A stretch of 64,000 bases of DNA from Sweltsa coloradensis (GCA_024449915.1 JAMZAV010000805.1:219325-283324); one strand, 5' to 3'; counted from the first letter of the stretch, positions 13,643 to 25,793 are shown. Translations and numbers: made by a program. The notes: generated by a model from the letters alone, not told the origin.

Positions 13643-15011
13643 AATGAATTTTCCAATCTTTCTGGGGGGTGGCATTGTCACTCCCGCTTTAATCGTAGGG
13701 TCACTAAAAACATTCTGTATCAGCCTATGTTGTTGAAACAACAAAATAAACCGCATGTTAATCGAACGTCGTGTTCGGTTTTAATCGTGACACACGCGCA
13801 GACGGGGCAGAAAAGTGGTGCTTATTTGATGGGCGTTTAGCTCCGTAATATCTTTCGGGTGTCAAATCATGGATTTACAACGCCAGTTACTATTCTAAGT
13901 CCATGGTCAAACGTAATATAAGTTTTCTATAGAGTGGAATACAGTAATCATTTTGACCTCGAAGCCAAAAGCAAATCATGCGACATTATTTGTTGTAAAA
14001 CTGTACGACCTGCTGCGTGACTGCTGCAGATCCAATTAGCCGCCGAATATAACGTTAAATGACGGCGTGCGAGTAAACTCTTAAAAACTCGATGTTTTGG
14101 CTCTGATTTTCTAGTTTGCATAATTTAAATATAATTTCATTTAAAGGTCGATCGGCAAGGTAAATTTGATGTGACGTATTGCTGTAATTTGGTGTTTTCA
14201 TGTGATACGAGGACAAAACACAATATTATCGTTTGATTTGTTGTTGCTTTGACCGACCGTATATTCAGAATTCACCTTATCATTTTGAAGATTACGTTTT
14301 ATAAAATATGAAAACAACCGACTGGTTCATTTGCTCACACCTATATTTCGGCTGCTTTGTGTTATTCAAACAAACTTCTGGGTAGTGGAGTCAATGCTCG
14401 ATAAGTTGAAAAGTATAAACTGTTATCTACTCTGATGAAAAATGTAATATCCACTCTGCCATATTCACAATTGTGTTTGGTACTTGGTAGCAATAAATTC
14501 CCCCCTCCATGTTTTACGAACCCTTATCTTTTTAATAGGACTTCAGCACCCTCTAATTCTCATTCCCGCCTCACACATGTACACCAAAGTAGAAACTTTA
14601 ACACTCGACATATTTCGCTTCTAAATCTTTGCATCCCTTGGAGGTTAATTTTCGATTGGTGTTAATTTATTTAGTTGCTGAATCACAGCAACAGGATGCG
14701 CCCATCAAGTGTGATGCACACATAAACAAAACAATAAAAAAAAAACACGTAAATACGTTTTGTTCCCTTGTCTATATATATTTGCAATAATTCGGACGAT
14801 TGCCTGAATTCCGTGGTGGATGCAACTGGTTTATCTATATTTTTGCCATTTATTTTGCAGTTACACGTTCTGTGAAGTTTTGACTACGCCGTCCTCGAGT
14901 GGGCAGCATAGTATGTTTTCTTTAGATGTTTGCAATATTCAACTGTTCGTCCCGCGGAGTCTGTGATCGGTGGCCGTGTTGTTCTACAACAGTGTGTTCT
15001 TGTTGTCCTAG

Positions 15012-15138
15012 GAGACCGACCTGTCCCCGGAGGTCGCGGCGCCGCTGGAGACAGGAGGGTGGACCCCGTACGGGAGAGCGAGGAACGGAGCTCACAAGAT
15101 GGCCTCCACAACGAGAACGACGACCATCACCACGAGAT
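15012..15138 (+). CDS. RhoGEF2: Putative internal exon of the Rho-GEF gene (linker)
   Basis: The exon lies between an acceptor with a pyrimidine-rich tract (...ttcttgttgtcctag|ga) and a consensus donor (gat|gtaagt). In the frame imposed by the 7012-7369 exon it encodes a hydrophilic, charged linker that begins DRPVPGGRGAAGDRRVDPVR and ends NENDDHHHE. It receives one base from the previous exon and passes two on, which fits the exon at 18050. The other two frames are open but arginine/threonine-rich and less protein-like. No known domain is visible. It is GC-rich compared with its flanks, as the other coding exons are. Confidence 0.6.
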
Positions 15139-17908
15139 GTAAGTTATTACTTATTACTCGCCGAGACCCCAAGGCAAAGTTCTTACGACTGTTCAACTTT
15201 GAGCTAAAGTTGAGGTGTAATGAAAGCGACCAATCACGTTACACAATTAACAACAGACACGTCTGGTAAGGTAGCACTTTTGCTTTTAGTTACAGGACTA
15301 ATGAGAGCATTTCCCGTGAGTTTTGTTTACGGTTCCACTTACTTAGCGACTGCGTTTTGAATAGAAATATAATAATTTACGTAACTCATTTCAACGCAAT
15401 GCATGTTTCATTCAATTTTCTCGTTCATGTTGATTGGCGAAACATTGCCCCGCAGGACCCTCTGAGGAACTAGACCTGATCATAATGGACATTGTACCAT
15501 TTGCTCACACATTATTTTCATTATGAAATCGCTCCCGCTCTAAAAATGCCGCGATAACAATAACGTATGGCCGATTAGAAACTTTAGTGAAGACGAAATT
15601 GTGTGTTAGGACACAACCAACGTTTGCAGTGGCAAGAATTTATCTCTGAACTTACTGAATATAATATGCAAACTTGGTCGCCCTCTTGTCCGCATCGTAC
15701 TCCTTGCGCAATGCCACACACACGTGTAATATGTCTCTCTGATCTTCCCGTATCGCTCCTCGCTCGCCGTCCGTCCTCGGGGGAATCCCTCACTCTGTTC
15801 GCCGGGCGAGCTCTCGAACCCAGATGCTCGGCGTAACCTCGTGCCCGGTCTATTACAACGTGTTTCTCAGTCCGAGGACGTAAATCCACCGGACACAATA
15901 TGATATTTCCACTTGAGAACAACTTTTTGTTACGAACAACTCGATGTTGTCAGTTTAATTTGTTTCGAGTTGAGCTAGTTTTTCTCTCGAGAAACGAAAC
16001 TCTCTCTGTATTTTTGGGGATTTTTTTTTGTAAAGGTTGCCCAATGCCGAGTCTCTTACATTCATGGTTCCATGGCATAATAATTAAATATAATTCATTG
16101 GAAGTGTTATAACTTGTAACTAATTAAGTCAATTACAAAATTGTATTCCGTGTATACTTTTTATGCATACGACAAAAAAGGTCTTTGCTAAACACACATA
16201 CTGGTGTCCGGTACATACACACACACAAAATATTATTGTAACTTCTAGCCCGATAAACTCAAGGGACTGACGCAGTCACAACACACAAGACAACAGACAA
16301 CTAACTACTTTTCGCTCCTCTCCCTAGTTGGAATCCGGCACTTTCTGTCGTCCTCCTGGTCAACCTTTATTTCCGCTTTTCGCTTTCATAATTTTCCAGT
16401 CGCCTCTTTGTAATTGTAACACATTGCGTTCATAACCGTTCATAACCAATGCCCAATAGCATGCATCAAATCCAATTCAATTATTACTTGGTCCAGCTCG
16501 CTAAACTACGAACGTCGCCAAAACAGTGGCGCCACTTGACGGCTACGAAGAAATGTCCCCAGATTCACGGAGGTGTCATGGATTGATACTTCATGTGGTT
16601 CATGTGGTCTACAATACATCATGTGTGGTTACCGGAAGTTTTGTAGGCTATAACCAAGGCGATAGCAAAGACACACTTCGTAACAAACGACACTTAATGA
16701 ATAGAATTAGCCCGTAATATTATAAAACCATAATACTCTTATGATAGCGGTACTTTGAGTGGTTGACGCCCATATTCTGTTAACTAGGTAATTTGAGACG
16801 ATTAGTGGTGGTTTCTGAAAATTTGAGCCTGAAACGCAAGCTCTATTTAACCATGTAAGGCAATTGTCGTTTAACTAATGTTCGTGGACTGGGGTAGATG
16901 TTTTTCGATTCCACCTTCTTCCTTTGCATTGTTACGTCCCTGTTTTCATATTTAAATTTATTTCTTTGAATCCGACTTGAGAATGAACGTGGTATTTGTA
17001 ATTTGTTGTTAGATTCCTCAAGACAAGATATTGTTATCTTCGCGCGGTTTGAAAGCGATAATCTCATTTAAAACAGACTTTCGTTTACACGAAGAATTTG
17101 ATTGAGAAGTTTGGTAGGCATCCGTCTTCAATTAAAATCTTCTTCTGTTTGGCTTCTTGTTATTCCCGTCGAGTTTGGCCGTCGCTGTCATTGCAGTCTT
17201 GCAAGGCTGCCGGGTGGGGTGGGGTGGGGGATGTGGCGTCAGATCCGCTCCCCTCCACCCGTCCCGGCGGTGCGCGGCGGCTTCCGTTTCCTCCTTGTGT
17301 CCGTTCCCCCCCCCCCCATCCCACCCTCCCGCCCCTCGTCCCGCAAACCGCGACCGATAACGCGGATAATCATTGCCAGTCCGGCACCGCGCGCGACAAA
17401 GCTGCACTGCAAATTAAATAACGACGCCAGTCGTGCGTGTAAGAAGAACACTTAGTGAACGTGTTTACTTTTACAATTCCCTAGAACGTAATTCGTACAA
17501 AGGTTTTAATTAATCGCCATTTCGTCGACGTTCACGTCGCTTTTGGACCTTGTTGACAATGTGCTATTATAGACCTACTAAACCTCTGGACAAGAGGAAA
17601 AAACTCGACTCGGCTAATTTGAGTTAAAATGGGCATTGACCTGATTGAAGGTGTTACCAGTTACAATCAAACACGCCGTGCCGTTTAACGTAATATTACA
17701 ATGAACTGTGACTGTGACTACGTCAGGTGACGAGTGCGGTGACCAAGTTACAAGTGCGTTAGTTCTATGGTGAATACCCACCACATTGCTCGTAATCTGC
17801 GTGCGTTCAGTGAATCCCCCCCTGGTTGACGCAGGGATCAGACAGACAGATAGACAGGCGGACTATGGTGCGGCATAATGCTTATAGCTCGTGAGTGCGG
17901 CGGTGAAC
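15139..17908. other. Intronic stretch with no clear exon
   Basis: No exon is supported here. There is a moderately GC-rich patch at about 15665-15860, open on the minus strand for about 110 codons but without recognisable similarity. A poly-C-containing GC-rich island at 17190-17420 is described separately. Confidence 0.45.
17190..17420 (+). promoter_or_regulatory. GC-rich island, candidate internal promoter
   Basis: This is a sharp GC- and CpG-rich block containing a run of about 14 C near 17307. It lies 490 bp upstream of the ATG at 17909 inside otherwise AT-rich intron. Its position before a candidate alternative first exon suggests a second promoter. No TATA box or initiator was identified with confidence. 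Confidence 0.35.
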
Positions 17909-17967
17909 ATGTTCCATCGGAAGAGGAGCCTTCCTAACCCGACCATCAACCCGGATTCTCTGCCCAC
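17909..17967 (+). CDS. RhoGEF2: Candidate alternative first exon of the Rho-GEF gene
   Basis: The exon opens with an ATG in good context (A at -3), 21 nt after an in-frame TAG at 17885. It encodes MFHRKRSLPNPTINPDSLP plus two bases and ends at a strong donor (cac|gtgagt). The two leftover bases 'ac' join the first base of the 18050 exon to give Thr, continuing THHIPKKPSTTSIGRSESY. The 15012-15138 exon also ends with two bases, so the two exons are interchangeable in phase. The simplest reading is an alternative promoter and start giving a shorter isoform. Confidence 0.6.
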
Positions 17968-18049
17968 GTGAGTGATCATCGACCACTCGACGACCACTCG
18001 GATAACTTCATCGTCAACTAACCGCGTTTGTTTCTCTGTTTGTTTGCAG

Positions 18050-18128
18050 TACTCATCATATACCCAAGAAACCATCAACCACCTCAATAGGTCGCTCCGA
18101 GAGTTACAAGGAGCGAGTTCAACAGAAG
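18050..18128 (+). CDS. RhoGEF2: Rho-GEF linker exon (Ser/Lys-rich)
   Basis: A strong acceptor (pyrimidine-rich, ending tgtttgcag|t) and a consensus donor (cagaag|gtaaga) frame 79 nt. The reading is THHIPKKPSTTSIGRSESYK followed by ERVQQK. The exon takes two bases from either upstream partner and ends on a codon boundary, matching the phase-0 start at 42211. Basic Ser-rich sequence of this kind lies between the RGS-like and DH domains in ARHGEF1/11/12 relatives, where phosphorylation sites cluster. No site is proven here. Confidence 0.75.
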
Positions 18129-20202
18129 GTAAGAACTGTCACTGTCACCACACCTCTATTCTACTGTAGTGTACGCCCTTCGCGTTAATAATATGCACAA
18201 GTGAAACACTTTATTAGATACTGCAATGCGTTCGTCTTCAACTATAATCAAAGATGTTTATCTGCATATACATACTGAATTATTTACTAGGTGTGTAGCC
18301 ACGTTTTGATAGTTAACAGAGAGGGGAGAGGAGAATCCACCAGTATGATCCCCCCCTCTGATTGCCCTCTCCCTCCGCACCCGTCATTCCCCTACTTTCT
18401 TCCTAAAAGGGAGTGTGAAGGCTTGTCCCAGTCATACGATATATAGTTTCTATAGAAGTATGTCTAGGTAACAGTAATATTAATTTATAAGGAAGGAAAG
18501 AAAATAAGGTTAGTTCTAGGAAAGTATTGAAAAGTGTAAACACGGGAAAAGTCCTGTTTCCTTACTAATTCTTCGCACGTAAAGTTTGCTCTTGTTGAGT
18601 CAAGCTTATTATGCCTGTCAGCCTCTCCTTCCTCTTCACTGCACTGAAGCAATATCAAGCTGCATATTTTAACGAATTTTTGAAAAGAGGTTGATGCTGC
18701 AGCTAAACATTTTGCCACATTAATTACGTATAGCTCAAGGAATTGCTTATTTTGTTTGTTATTATATGAATACATAAACTCGATTGAAAAAATTGCAAAA
18801 TCATCGATCGCCATTTCATCCCTGTTCTATTGCTGTAGTTTACTTTCAGATTTGAAGAATCCGAATTTAAAAACTGTCGTATGTTTGAAAAACAGAATTT
18901 CCAATATTAATGGGTTGTTTTGTTTGTTAAATTCGATCATTTAAAACGGACAGCTGAATTACGACGACGAGATAAACATAAAATGTACTCGTATGTGTGA
19001 ACTAGCGAATGGCGTATAGATTCCCTGTTGCAAACGGTCTGTTAGATAATTAAATTGCTTGATGCTCTTGGGACGTGTCCGGAACTATAAATACCTTCCA
19101 TCCCTTCCACTGCAAATTCGTTCATTATAAATAACACGTGCATGCATTCGTGCACAGCTCACAACATTATCAGTAGGTAAGTAAATCACACTACAAAACG
19201 TCACTTAAGGTAGGCCCATATCTTGAAAGTTTATGGATCACAATTTTCAAATATGTAGGTATGTCGAGTTTCTATACTATCTCTGCACGGAAAAAAAAAC
19301 TTTCTCGTTCTTTTCATCCTTTCTAAATTGACCTTGTATGTGTAGGTTTTAATCCAAGTGTTAATTTCATTCGTTTCACAAATTGGGATAACATACTCTA
19401 ATAACGTTGGATATTATTTTAACTTCTATTCACATCATTCACTCAAACTGCTCTTTCGTGTTTTCCAATTGATTCTATACCCAGTCGCTTGTGTGTGCAA
19501 ATTACGTGACACTGTTGTACATGTAATTTGACAGCGTACTGAACGTCGATCTATTTTGTATTTCTCTCGTACCCTGCCAATTTTTCTTTTCGCCCGAATA
19601 GTGAACGATGCGTCTGAGGAAAACTTTTCATACATGGGTTCGCTTTCGTTTACTTAGAGTTAGTCACTTGGAGTAATGCTGAGGCTAGAACGGAGGCGAG
19701 TTTAAGCGCTCAGCTTTCTGGATTTTTTGGGTAAACGGTTTATAACACCATTATCAAATTTCACACTAACGTTTATAAAGAATAAATCTATGTTATCCAG
19801 TACGCGTATTCCTAAATTTATTCATTGATTTTGAATTAAAAATTAGTGAAATCACCAAAATTTACTCCATTTTGGTCAATTTTGGGAATTTATTTCAAGT
19901 GTGCAGATTTTTTTAACTCAAATTTGCATACTGGATATCAACGTTTAAATTCATCGTAAGATAAACGATTTGGTGGGAATTTCCAGAATTGGAATCAATG
20001 TTTTGGATTTCCCATTTTTTCACGTTTTGGACTTATGTCTCGCAATGGATCTTTAACTCTTATTTTCGCAACCAATTGTGGATATCACTATAAACGTACT
20101 TTATTAACATCCATGCAAAATTTGATAATGACATTACCAACCGTTCAGCAGAAATCATCAACACCTGTTTGCGCGCATTTGAGTTGGGCCAAGCTCAACG
20201 TA

Positions 20203-20265
20203 GAGTTATAGTTAGTTACCTAGCACTTACGAGTTATAGTTAGTTACCTAGCACTTACGAGTTAT
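20203..20265. repeat. Short tandem repeat, 28-bp period
   Basis: The unit gagttatagttagttaccta continuing to 'gcacttac' occurs at 20203 and 20231, with the start of a third copy at 20259. The first two copies are identical. Confidence 0.9.
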
Positions 20266-20436
20266 GGCTAGATTAACATAAGCGACGACCTGTTTCAAAG
20301 TGGCCGACTGCGAATTATATGGCCACCTTTAGACTTCGATTCTCAAAATATTTCGATAGTAAAATAAATAATTTAAAATAATAATAATAATAATAATTCA
20401 CAAGTTATGCTTTCGCGACCCGATATAATTGAACAG

Positions 20437-20796
20437 AAATTATAACATTGACGGGATGTTTCGTCGCGTCGTGGTGGTGAATAACTTACATTATTCTTGA
20501 TTTCCCGACGTAGCGTCCTCACTGTGGAAGACATTTTCAAGGGATTGCTGGTCTTTCGTTTGTTTGCCTCTGTTGCAAACGTTCACTTCTTCTTGGAACT
20601 GCCAGGATGGCGGTGGACGGCTCTAGTTGTTGTTGTTGTTGTGGTGGTGGTGGTTGAGGTGGTTGTGGAGGTGGTGGTAGTGGTGTAGGTTGGTCTTGTG
20701 GATGAAGATGCTGTTGATGCTGTTGTGGGAAATCAAGAATAATGTAAGTTATTCACCACCACGACGCGACGAAACATCCCGTCAATGTTATAATTT
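20437..20796. mobile_element. Element with 70-bp perfect inverted repeats
   Basis: The left arm 20437-20506 and right arm 20727-20796 are exact reverse complements over 70 bp. The arms contain CGTCGCGTCGTGGTGGTG. The 220-bp middle is rich in GTT/GTG triplets and has only chance open frames (poly-valine). Both outer flanks carry (AAT)n tracts (20370-20397 and 20805-20832). A MITE-like or fold-back insertion is the likely explanation, or a hairpin-generating rearrangement. No transposase is present. Confidence 0.75.
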
Positions 20797-21019
20797 CTCT
20801 TCAATAATAATAATAATAATAATAATAATAATTTTAAATTTAAATATGTTGTTCAAATATTATAAAGTTGAATCATAAACAACAGACACACGACAGAAAA
20901 ATTGGAATGAGTCTTACATTTTTCGGGTTTGTCACTGTACTTTATAATATACCACTGTGTTTAATTAACAGCTCATATGAAATAGTTATGGGTCTTAATA
21001 ACAAATGGTATTACCGGAG

Positions 21020-21440
21020 TATGCCTGCTGTTACAAATTAGTGGCTAAAAAGGGGTGGGAAATTATCGCCAAAAATTCATTCCGATTTTTACGTTCTCAC
21101 ACGAGCGTTCAATGACCCGGCACCTCCACCAAAATATGTAAAACTGTAGAATGTCAGGACGGATTTACTGTAGACTACCCTGCACCCCCATAAGCATGCG
21201 ATCCTAAATTTGAAGAAATTGATTCATCATTTTTGTTAGGAAATTGAGCATAATGGTCGAACACATTTCCTTTCCCAAAAATTCCTACAGGGCTATTCGT
21301 TTTTCGTTTTTCACGTTTTGAACATAATTTAGATTTTTTAGTTTAAACTTTTTTTCCCCTATATTTTGATATGGAGTCTGACATCGTAGATATTCCTACA
21401 TGTCGCTATCTTATCGAAATATCGATTGATTTGTAACCAT
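21020..21440. mobile_element. MITE-like repeat, family 2, copy A (boundaries unclear)
   Basis: This region shares an ordered set of blocks with 40200-40509. These are 'ggctaaaaa', then 'caatgacccggcacctccac', then 'attttgatatggagtc', then 'ttatcgaaatatcgatt'. The shared order shows common descent. The 18-bp GACCCGGCACCTCCACCA motif is at 21114-21131. Ends could not be placed in this copy. Confidence 0.5.
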
Positions 21441-21967
21441 AAAGTCGAAATTTTAAAAAAAAATGCGTTATGGTACAAACACAAAAATTTGAGTATACGT
21501 GAGTATACAACACTAGACTTAAAATAATTATTAAAAAAAAACCGTATATTCATCTAGTATAGGAAAAACCTTGCCTTCTTAGTTGGAGAAAACATATTAG
21601 CGTCAGCTGGGATGTATCAATGTATTCTAATGTTAAAATTTGCATGTGTGGGGGATGCAGTTGAGAAAGTAAACAAGCAGAACGGTTTGCTCAAGATTAG
21701 AAGACATGAACAGATGGTCGAGTGTTGCAGTAGCATGACAGGAAACAATGGTTAGCTCCCTCAAACCAATCTGTCCAAATCATTCAAGATAAAATGAATC
21801 CGCATTTGTGGCCTAAACGTCAGCATTGTTGTTATTATCAGCATAACACATGTATTCTGCGTTTCTAGTTGCTACTTGTCACTAGTTAGATTATCGACAA
21901 AACGTAAAGCATTTAATAGTAATATACCAATTCCTGTCTATAATACTATCGCGATTATTATTGTTAT

Positions 21968-22406
21968 TGGATGAGCGTAGCGAGCGAAGAGAAAATTCCA
22001 TTTCACTACACTGGAGAAAAAAATCCGTAATGTTTTCTTTTTGTTCATTAATTCCGGCTAAACCGATACTCCAATTGCGATTAAATTTTCTGGAGGCCTT
22101 CGAAATCTCTGAACTTAGAACTGCCTACGGTTTTGAGCGCAATTGAAAATTTTACGATTTCTTTCGATTATTAAAAAATGTCTTGACTTATAACACCTAG
22201 CCCTACAAGCTTTATCCGATTGTAATGATTTTTTCCCAGAACCTTAATTTTAATGAATTAATATATTATATTGGTGTGAAATTTTGAGCGCATTCAAAAA
22301 ATAATTTCTCATGAAAATCGCAATTTTACGCTTTTTTCGTTTTAAAAAAAATTACGCTCATCCAACAACGCGCCTGAAAAAGTATTTGCGAAGCTTCCTA
22401 GTTAGT
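21968..22406 (+). mobile_element. Repeat from TTGGATGAGCG to CTAG, copy 1
   Basis: The repeat begins TTGGATGAGCGTAGCGAGCG and ends 'caacaacgcgcctgaaaaag...cttCCTAG' followed by T. The interior shares 'ttccatttcactacactgga', 'ctaaaccgatactc' and 'catgaaaatcgcaatttt' with the copies at 22.9-23.8 kb and 56.05-56.7 kb. It has no coding capacity. The end CTAG followed by T, preceded by a short hairpin, recalls Helitron 3' ends, but the 5' end is not TC. Confidence 0.65.
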
Positions 22407-22904
22407 AATTTCAATTTTTATAATCGATTTGCGAACAATTTGGCGAAAAAGGACAGTATGTCCCAAATAATATTTTGTCTGCTAGCATCTACCTAAATAA
22501 AATGTTACTAAGTATTGGTTACCTACACGTAAGAAACAGGCAACGCAGTCAACTACGTAACAATGACGTACATTATGCCAATGGCTTGTTAGACTAACTG
22601 ATTAGTCAATGTTCTTGATTTTAGTCTTTTATATGTAACATTCTTTTGTCCACCTCAAATTGTGGTAATTTCACCTAGGTGTAAAATACAGAATCAGAAA
22701 TGGGGTTAAAAATGTGTAATATTTCACGGATGGACAAACGAACGATTTTGTAGTAATTTGACAGCAAATTTCGAGGTTATGTTGCTAGCTGTCATTCAAT
22801 CCAAACATTTTCAGAAGATATCTTGCTCAATAACACAGCTTTGTGCATTTTCTACAATTCTATTCCATATTTTTTTATTATTAGCAGTTTTATCTTCTAT
22901 TAAT

Positions 22905-23791
22905 TGGATGAGCGTAGCGAGCGAAGTGAATTTGTTGATTGGATATTGCTTAACGTCTCATATTTATGCAACTTGGCTAATCGAGACGAGGGGAGGGACG
23001 TAAGGGATGACGCGGGGGGACAAGGGGTGGACACTGGACAGGCCTGTGCTGGTCAGAACCAGCCACAAGCGTATGGGGAGGGCAGGGGTTCCCCCACGTC
23101 GAGGTCGTCTCCGTCTGTGTCATCATCCGTCCGTGTTGTCATTGTCGTCGCCGTCGGGGAGGTAGTCAAAGGGAAGGGGAAAGTTCCCCGACGACGACCC
23201 AGAGCTCGCCATTAGTTTTGGGGAGAAAAATTCCCCTAATCACGGGCCAAACCACGAGAAGGTTGCGAGTTGGAATTTGACGATTCCATTTCACTACACT
23301 GGAGAAAAAAATCCGGAATATTTTTTGTATTTTTGTCTGTTTGTTAACACGTTTTCGGCTAAACCGATACTCCCAATTGCGATGAAATTTTCTGGAGGCC
23401 TTCGAAATCTCTGCCACGTTTTTTAGCGCAATCGAAATAGTATTTCTCATGAAAATCGTAATTTTACGAATTTTTTCGATTTTTAAATAATTTCTTCGAC
23501 TTATAACACCTACATGCTTTATCCGATTGTAATGATTTTTCCACAGAACCTTAATTTTATAAATTAATATATTTGTGTGAAATTTGAGCGCAATCGAAAA
23601 ATTATTTCTCATGAAAATCGCAATTTCACGATTTTTTTGTCATTTTAAAAAATTACGATTTTTTCGTTTTTAAAAATGTCGGTAATCATTTTTTCACAGA
23701 ACAACAGAAAATCTAACACATTGCAGCTCAATGCACCAATTACGCTCATTCAACAACGCGTCTGAAAAAGTGCTTGCGAAGCTTCCTAGTT
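22905..23791 (+). mobile_element. Repeat from TTGGATGAGCG to CTAG, copy 2 (interrupted)
   Basis: The same left end (ATTGGATGAGCGTAGCGAGC) and right end (CAACAACGCGTCTGAAAAAG to CTAG) as copy 1 are present. About 340 bp of GC-richer sequence (about 22940-23280, containing ggggaggg and cgtccg tracts) lies just after the left end and is absent from copy 1. The interior from 23285 matches the family. This copy is either a longer form or a composite with an insertion. Confidence 0.6.
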
Positions 23792-23804
23792 TCCTAGGAC
23801 TACT

Positions 23805-24210
23805 CCACAGTCCAGTCAGATCCGTTGTGGCAACAGAGCTAATGCCCTACATCTTCATAGGCCAGTAAGAATGGTTGCGGCAGTTGGACAACCTGCCTAC
23901 TATACTCCATAGGCCAGTCAGATCCGTTTTGGCAACAGGGCAACCCTAAATCTTCATATACTTGTTAGAATGATTGCGGCAGCTGGACAACCTGCCTCAC
24001 ACCTCCATAGGCCAGTTAGAATGGTTGCGGCAGCTGGACAACCCGGCCGCACACCTCCATAGGCCAGATAGAATGGTTGCGGCAGCTGGACAACCTGCCG
24101 CACACCTCCATAGGCCAGTCAGATCCGATGCGGCAACAGGGCAACATGTTGTACATCTTCATATGCCAGTTAGAATGGTTGCGGCAGCTGGACAACCTGC
24201 CTCACACCCA
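23805..24210. repeat. Minisatellite, 52-bp period, two sub-types
   Basis: About eight units run through this region, each around 'ccataggccag'. Sub-type A continues 'ttagaatggttgcggcagct' and 'ggacaacctgcc'. Sub-type B continues 'tcagatccg' and 'ggcaacagggcaac'. The order is B, A, B, then A units, B, A. A frame stays open through part of it, but 52 is not a multiple of 3, so successive units are read in different frames and translation is unlikely. Confidence 0.9.
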
Positions 24211-24420
24211 ATTGGCGCAAATCTACATACATACATGTACCTTTTACACCTCCTCAAGAGGCAGGTGCTAGGTGTAAAAGTTGTAATTACCCCCTGGACA
24301 AAAGAACACATCTTTGGAAGAAATACTGTGGTTACACCTGGACAAAAGAACGCTTATTTCTTCAAAAGGTGTAAACATTGGTGGACAATAGAACACACCT
24401 ATTGATGCAGCCTGCTAATA

Positions 24421-25793
24421 ATCCTGTCAAATAAGGTCGTATATTGACGTTTGGAGGAAAAAATTGCGATGTCGCTGAATTTTTGCAGAGACTTTCCTTA
24501 TATAATACTAATCAACATACTAAAACTCCCCTACAATCGGAGATGGAGCTTCGGCCGCCATATTGGAAAATGGCGGCCAAAAGGTGTTTGTTATCGAATA
24601 TCTCCAAATTGGTTTGAGATAGACAAAATATCTCAATGGCAAAAATATTCCCCATTTAATTCCCTACAAAACAGGTGTCTTCTATAGTTTTGGCAGGGGC
24701 AACGGTTACGTCACAAATTCGTGGTTTAATGTTGCTCATTGGAGTACCAGCTTATTTCCAAATTTTCACGCCCAGCATCAAACAATGCCCGGTAAATCCG
24801 TAAGATAATAAATACAAAAGGACTTTTGTACGGGGTTCGTGAAAGCATACATTAGTATTTAAAAAAATCAGGTCTGCGCATCGAATTTTGCATTTACCCG
24901 GAATTTGTTTTTTTCCATTGTTGGCATTTCCTCAAAATGCCCTTTTTGACTGTCCATTATTAAGCACTAAATAGCATTGGAGGAAAAATTCTTGCTACAC
25001 ACATTGAAATGACTCAAATAATGATCCGATTACAACCAAAGTTTAACTTCAATATGGCTGCTAATTCCTAATATCCACAACATCAAAGTGAATTATGTAA
25101 CAAAAAGAGTGTAAAAACAGCACGAAAACAGTATTCATATTGTGAATATAAGGAATTAGCAGCCATATTGGATTTAAACTTTAGTTGTAATCGGATCATT
25201 ATTTAAGTCATTTCAATGTGCGTAGAAATAATTTTTCCTCAAATGCTATTTAGTGCTTAATAATGGACAGTAAATATGGCATTTTTTAGGATAATGCCAA
25301 CAATGGAAAAACCCAAATTCCGGGTAAATGCAAAATCTGATTTCGCAGAACTGATTTTAAAAATTACTATTGGAAGCTTTCATGAACCCCGTACAAAAGT
25401 CCTTTTGTATTTAAATCGATTTCTTACGGATTTACCGGGCATTGTTTGATGCTGGGCGTGAAAATTTGGAAATTAGCTGGTACTCCAATAAGCAACAGAT
25501 AAACCATGATTTTGTGACGTAACCGTGGCCCCTGCCAAAACTATGGAAGACACCTGTTCTGTCGGGAATTGAATAAGGAATATTTTTGCCATGAGATATT
25601 TTGTCTATTTCAAACCAATTTGGAGATATTCGATAACAACACCTTTTGGCCGCCATTTTCCAATATGGCGGCTGGAGCTCCAGTCTGATTGTAGGGGAGT
25701 TTTAGTATGTTGATGAGTATCATTTAAGGAAGGTCTCTGCTAAAATTCAGCGACATCGCAATTTTTTCCTCAAAAATTCTTATTTGACAGGAT
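24421..25793. mobile_element. Fold-back element, arms of about 655 bp
   Basis: The left arm (24421-25079) and right arm (25141-25793) are imperfect reverse complements along their whole length, joined by about 60 bp. The ends are ATCCTGTCAAATAAG and its complement CTTATTTGACAGGAT, flanked by TA on both sides, which is compatible with a TA target duplication. Each arm also contains a small palindrome around GGCCGCCAT and its mate. No open frame of note is present. A fold-back or very long-TIR MITE is the best description. Confidence 0.85.

Larger units (their letters stand above)
7370..15011 (+). other. Putative first intron, 7.6 kb
   Basis: No coding exon is supported here. It contains the 374-bp tandem duplication (8893-9643), the 18-bp GGTGGAGGTGCCGGG motif near 13556 plus a partial copy near 13632, and a retroposon-like block at 12340-12480. 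The rest is AT-rich unique-looking sequence with scattered chance open frames. Confidence 0.5.

Noticed and set aside
15584..15922. 112-codon minus-strand open frame in a GC-rich patch
   Set aside because: No similarity, no plausible start context and no splice partners. GC-rich sequence has fewer chance stops.
20497..20688. Valine-rich open frame
   Set aside because: It is produced by GTT/GTG triplet repeats inside the 70-bp inverted-repeat element.
23974..24405. 143-codon ORF across the minisatellite
   Set aside because: The 52-bp unit is not a multiple of three, so successive repeats are read in different frames. It is an open frame by composition, not a protein.
24421..25793. CRISPR-like or prokaryotic features
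   Set aside because: Introns, SINEs and MITEs show the window is animal nuclear DNA. Repeats here are tandem, dispersed or inverted, without regularly spaced unique spacers.
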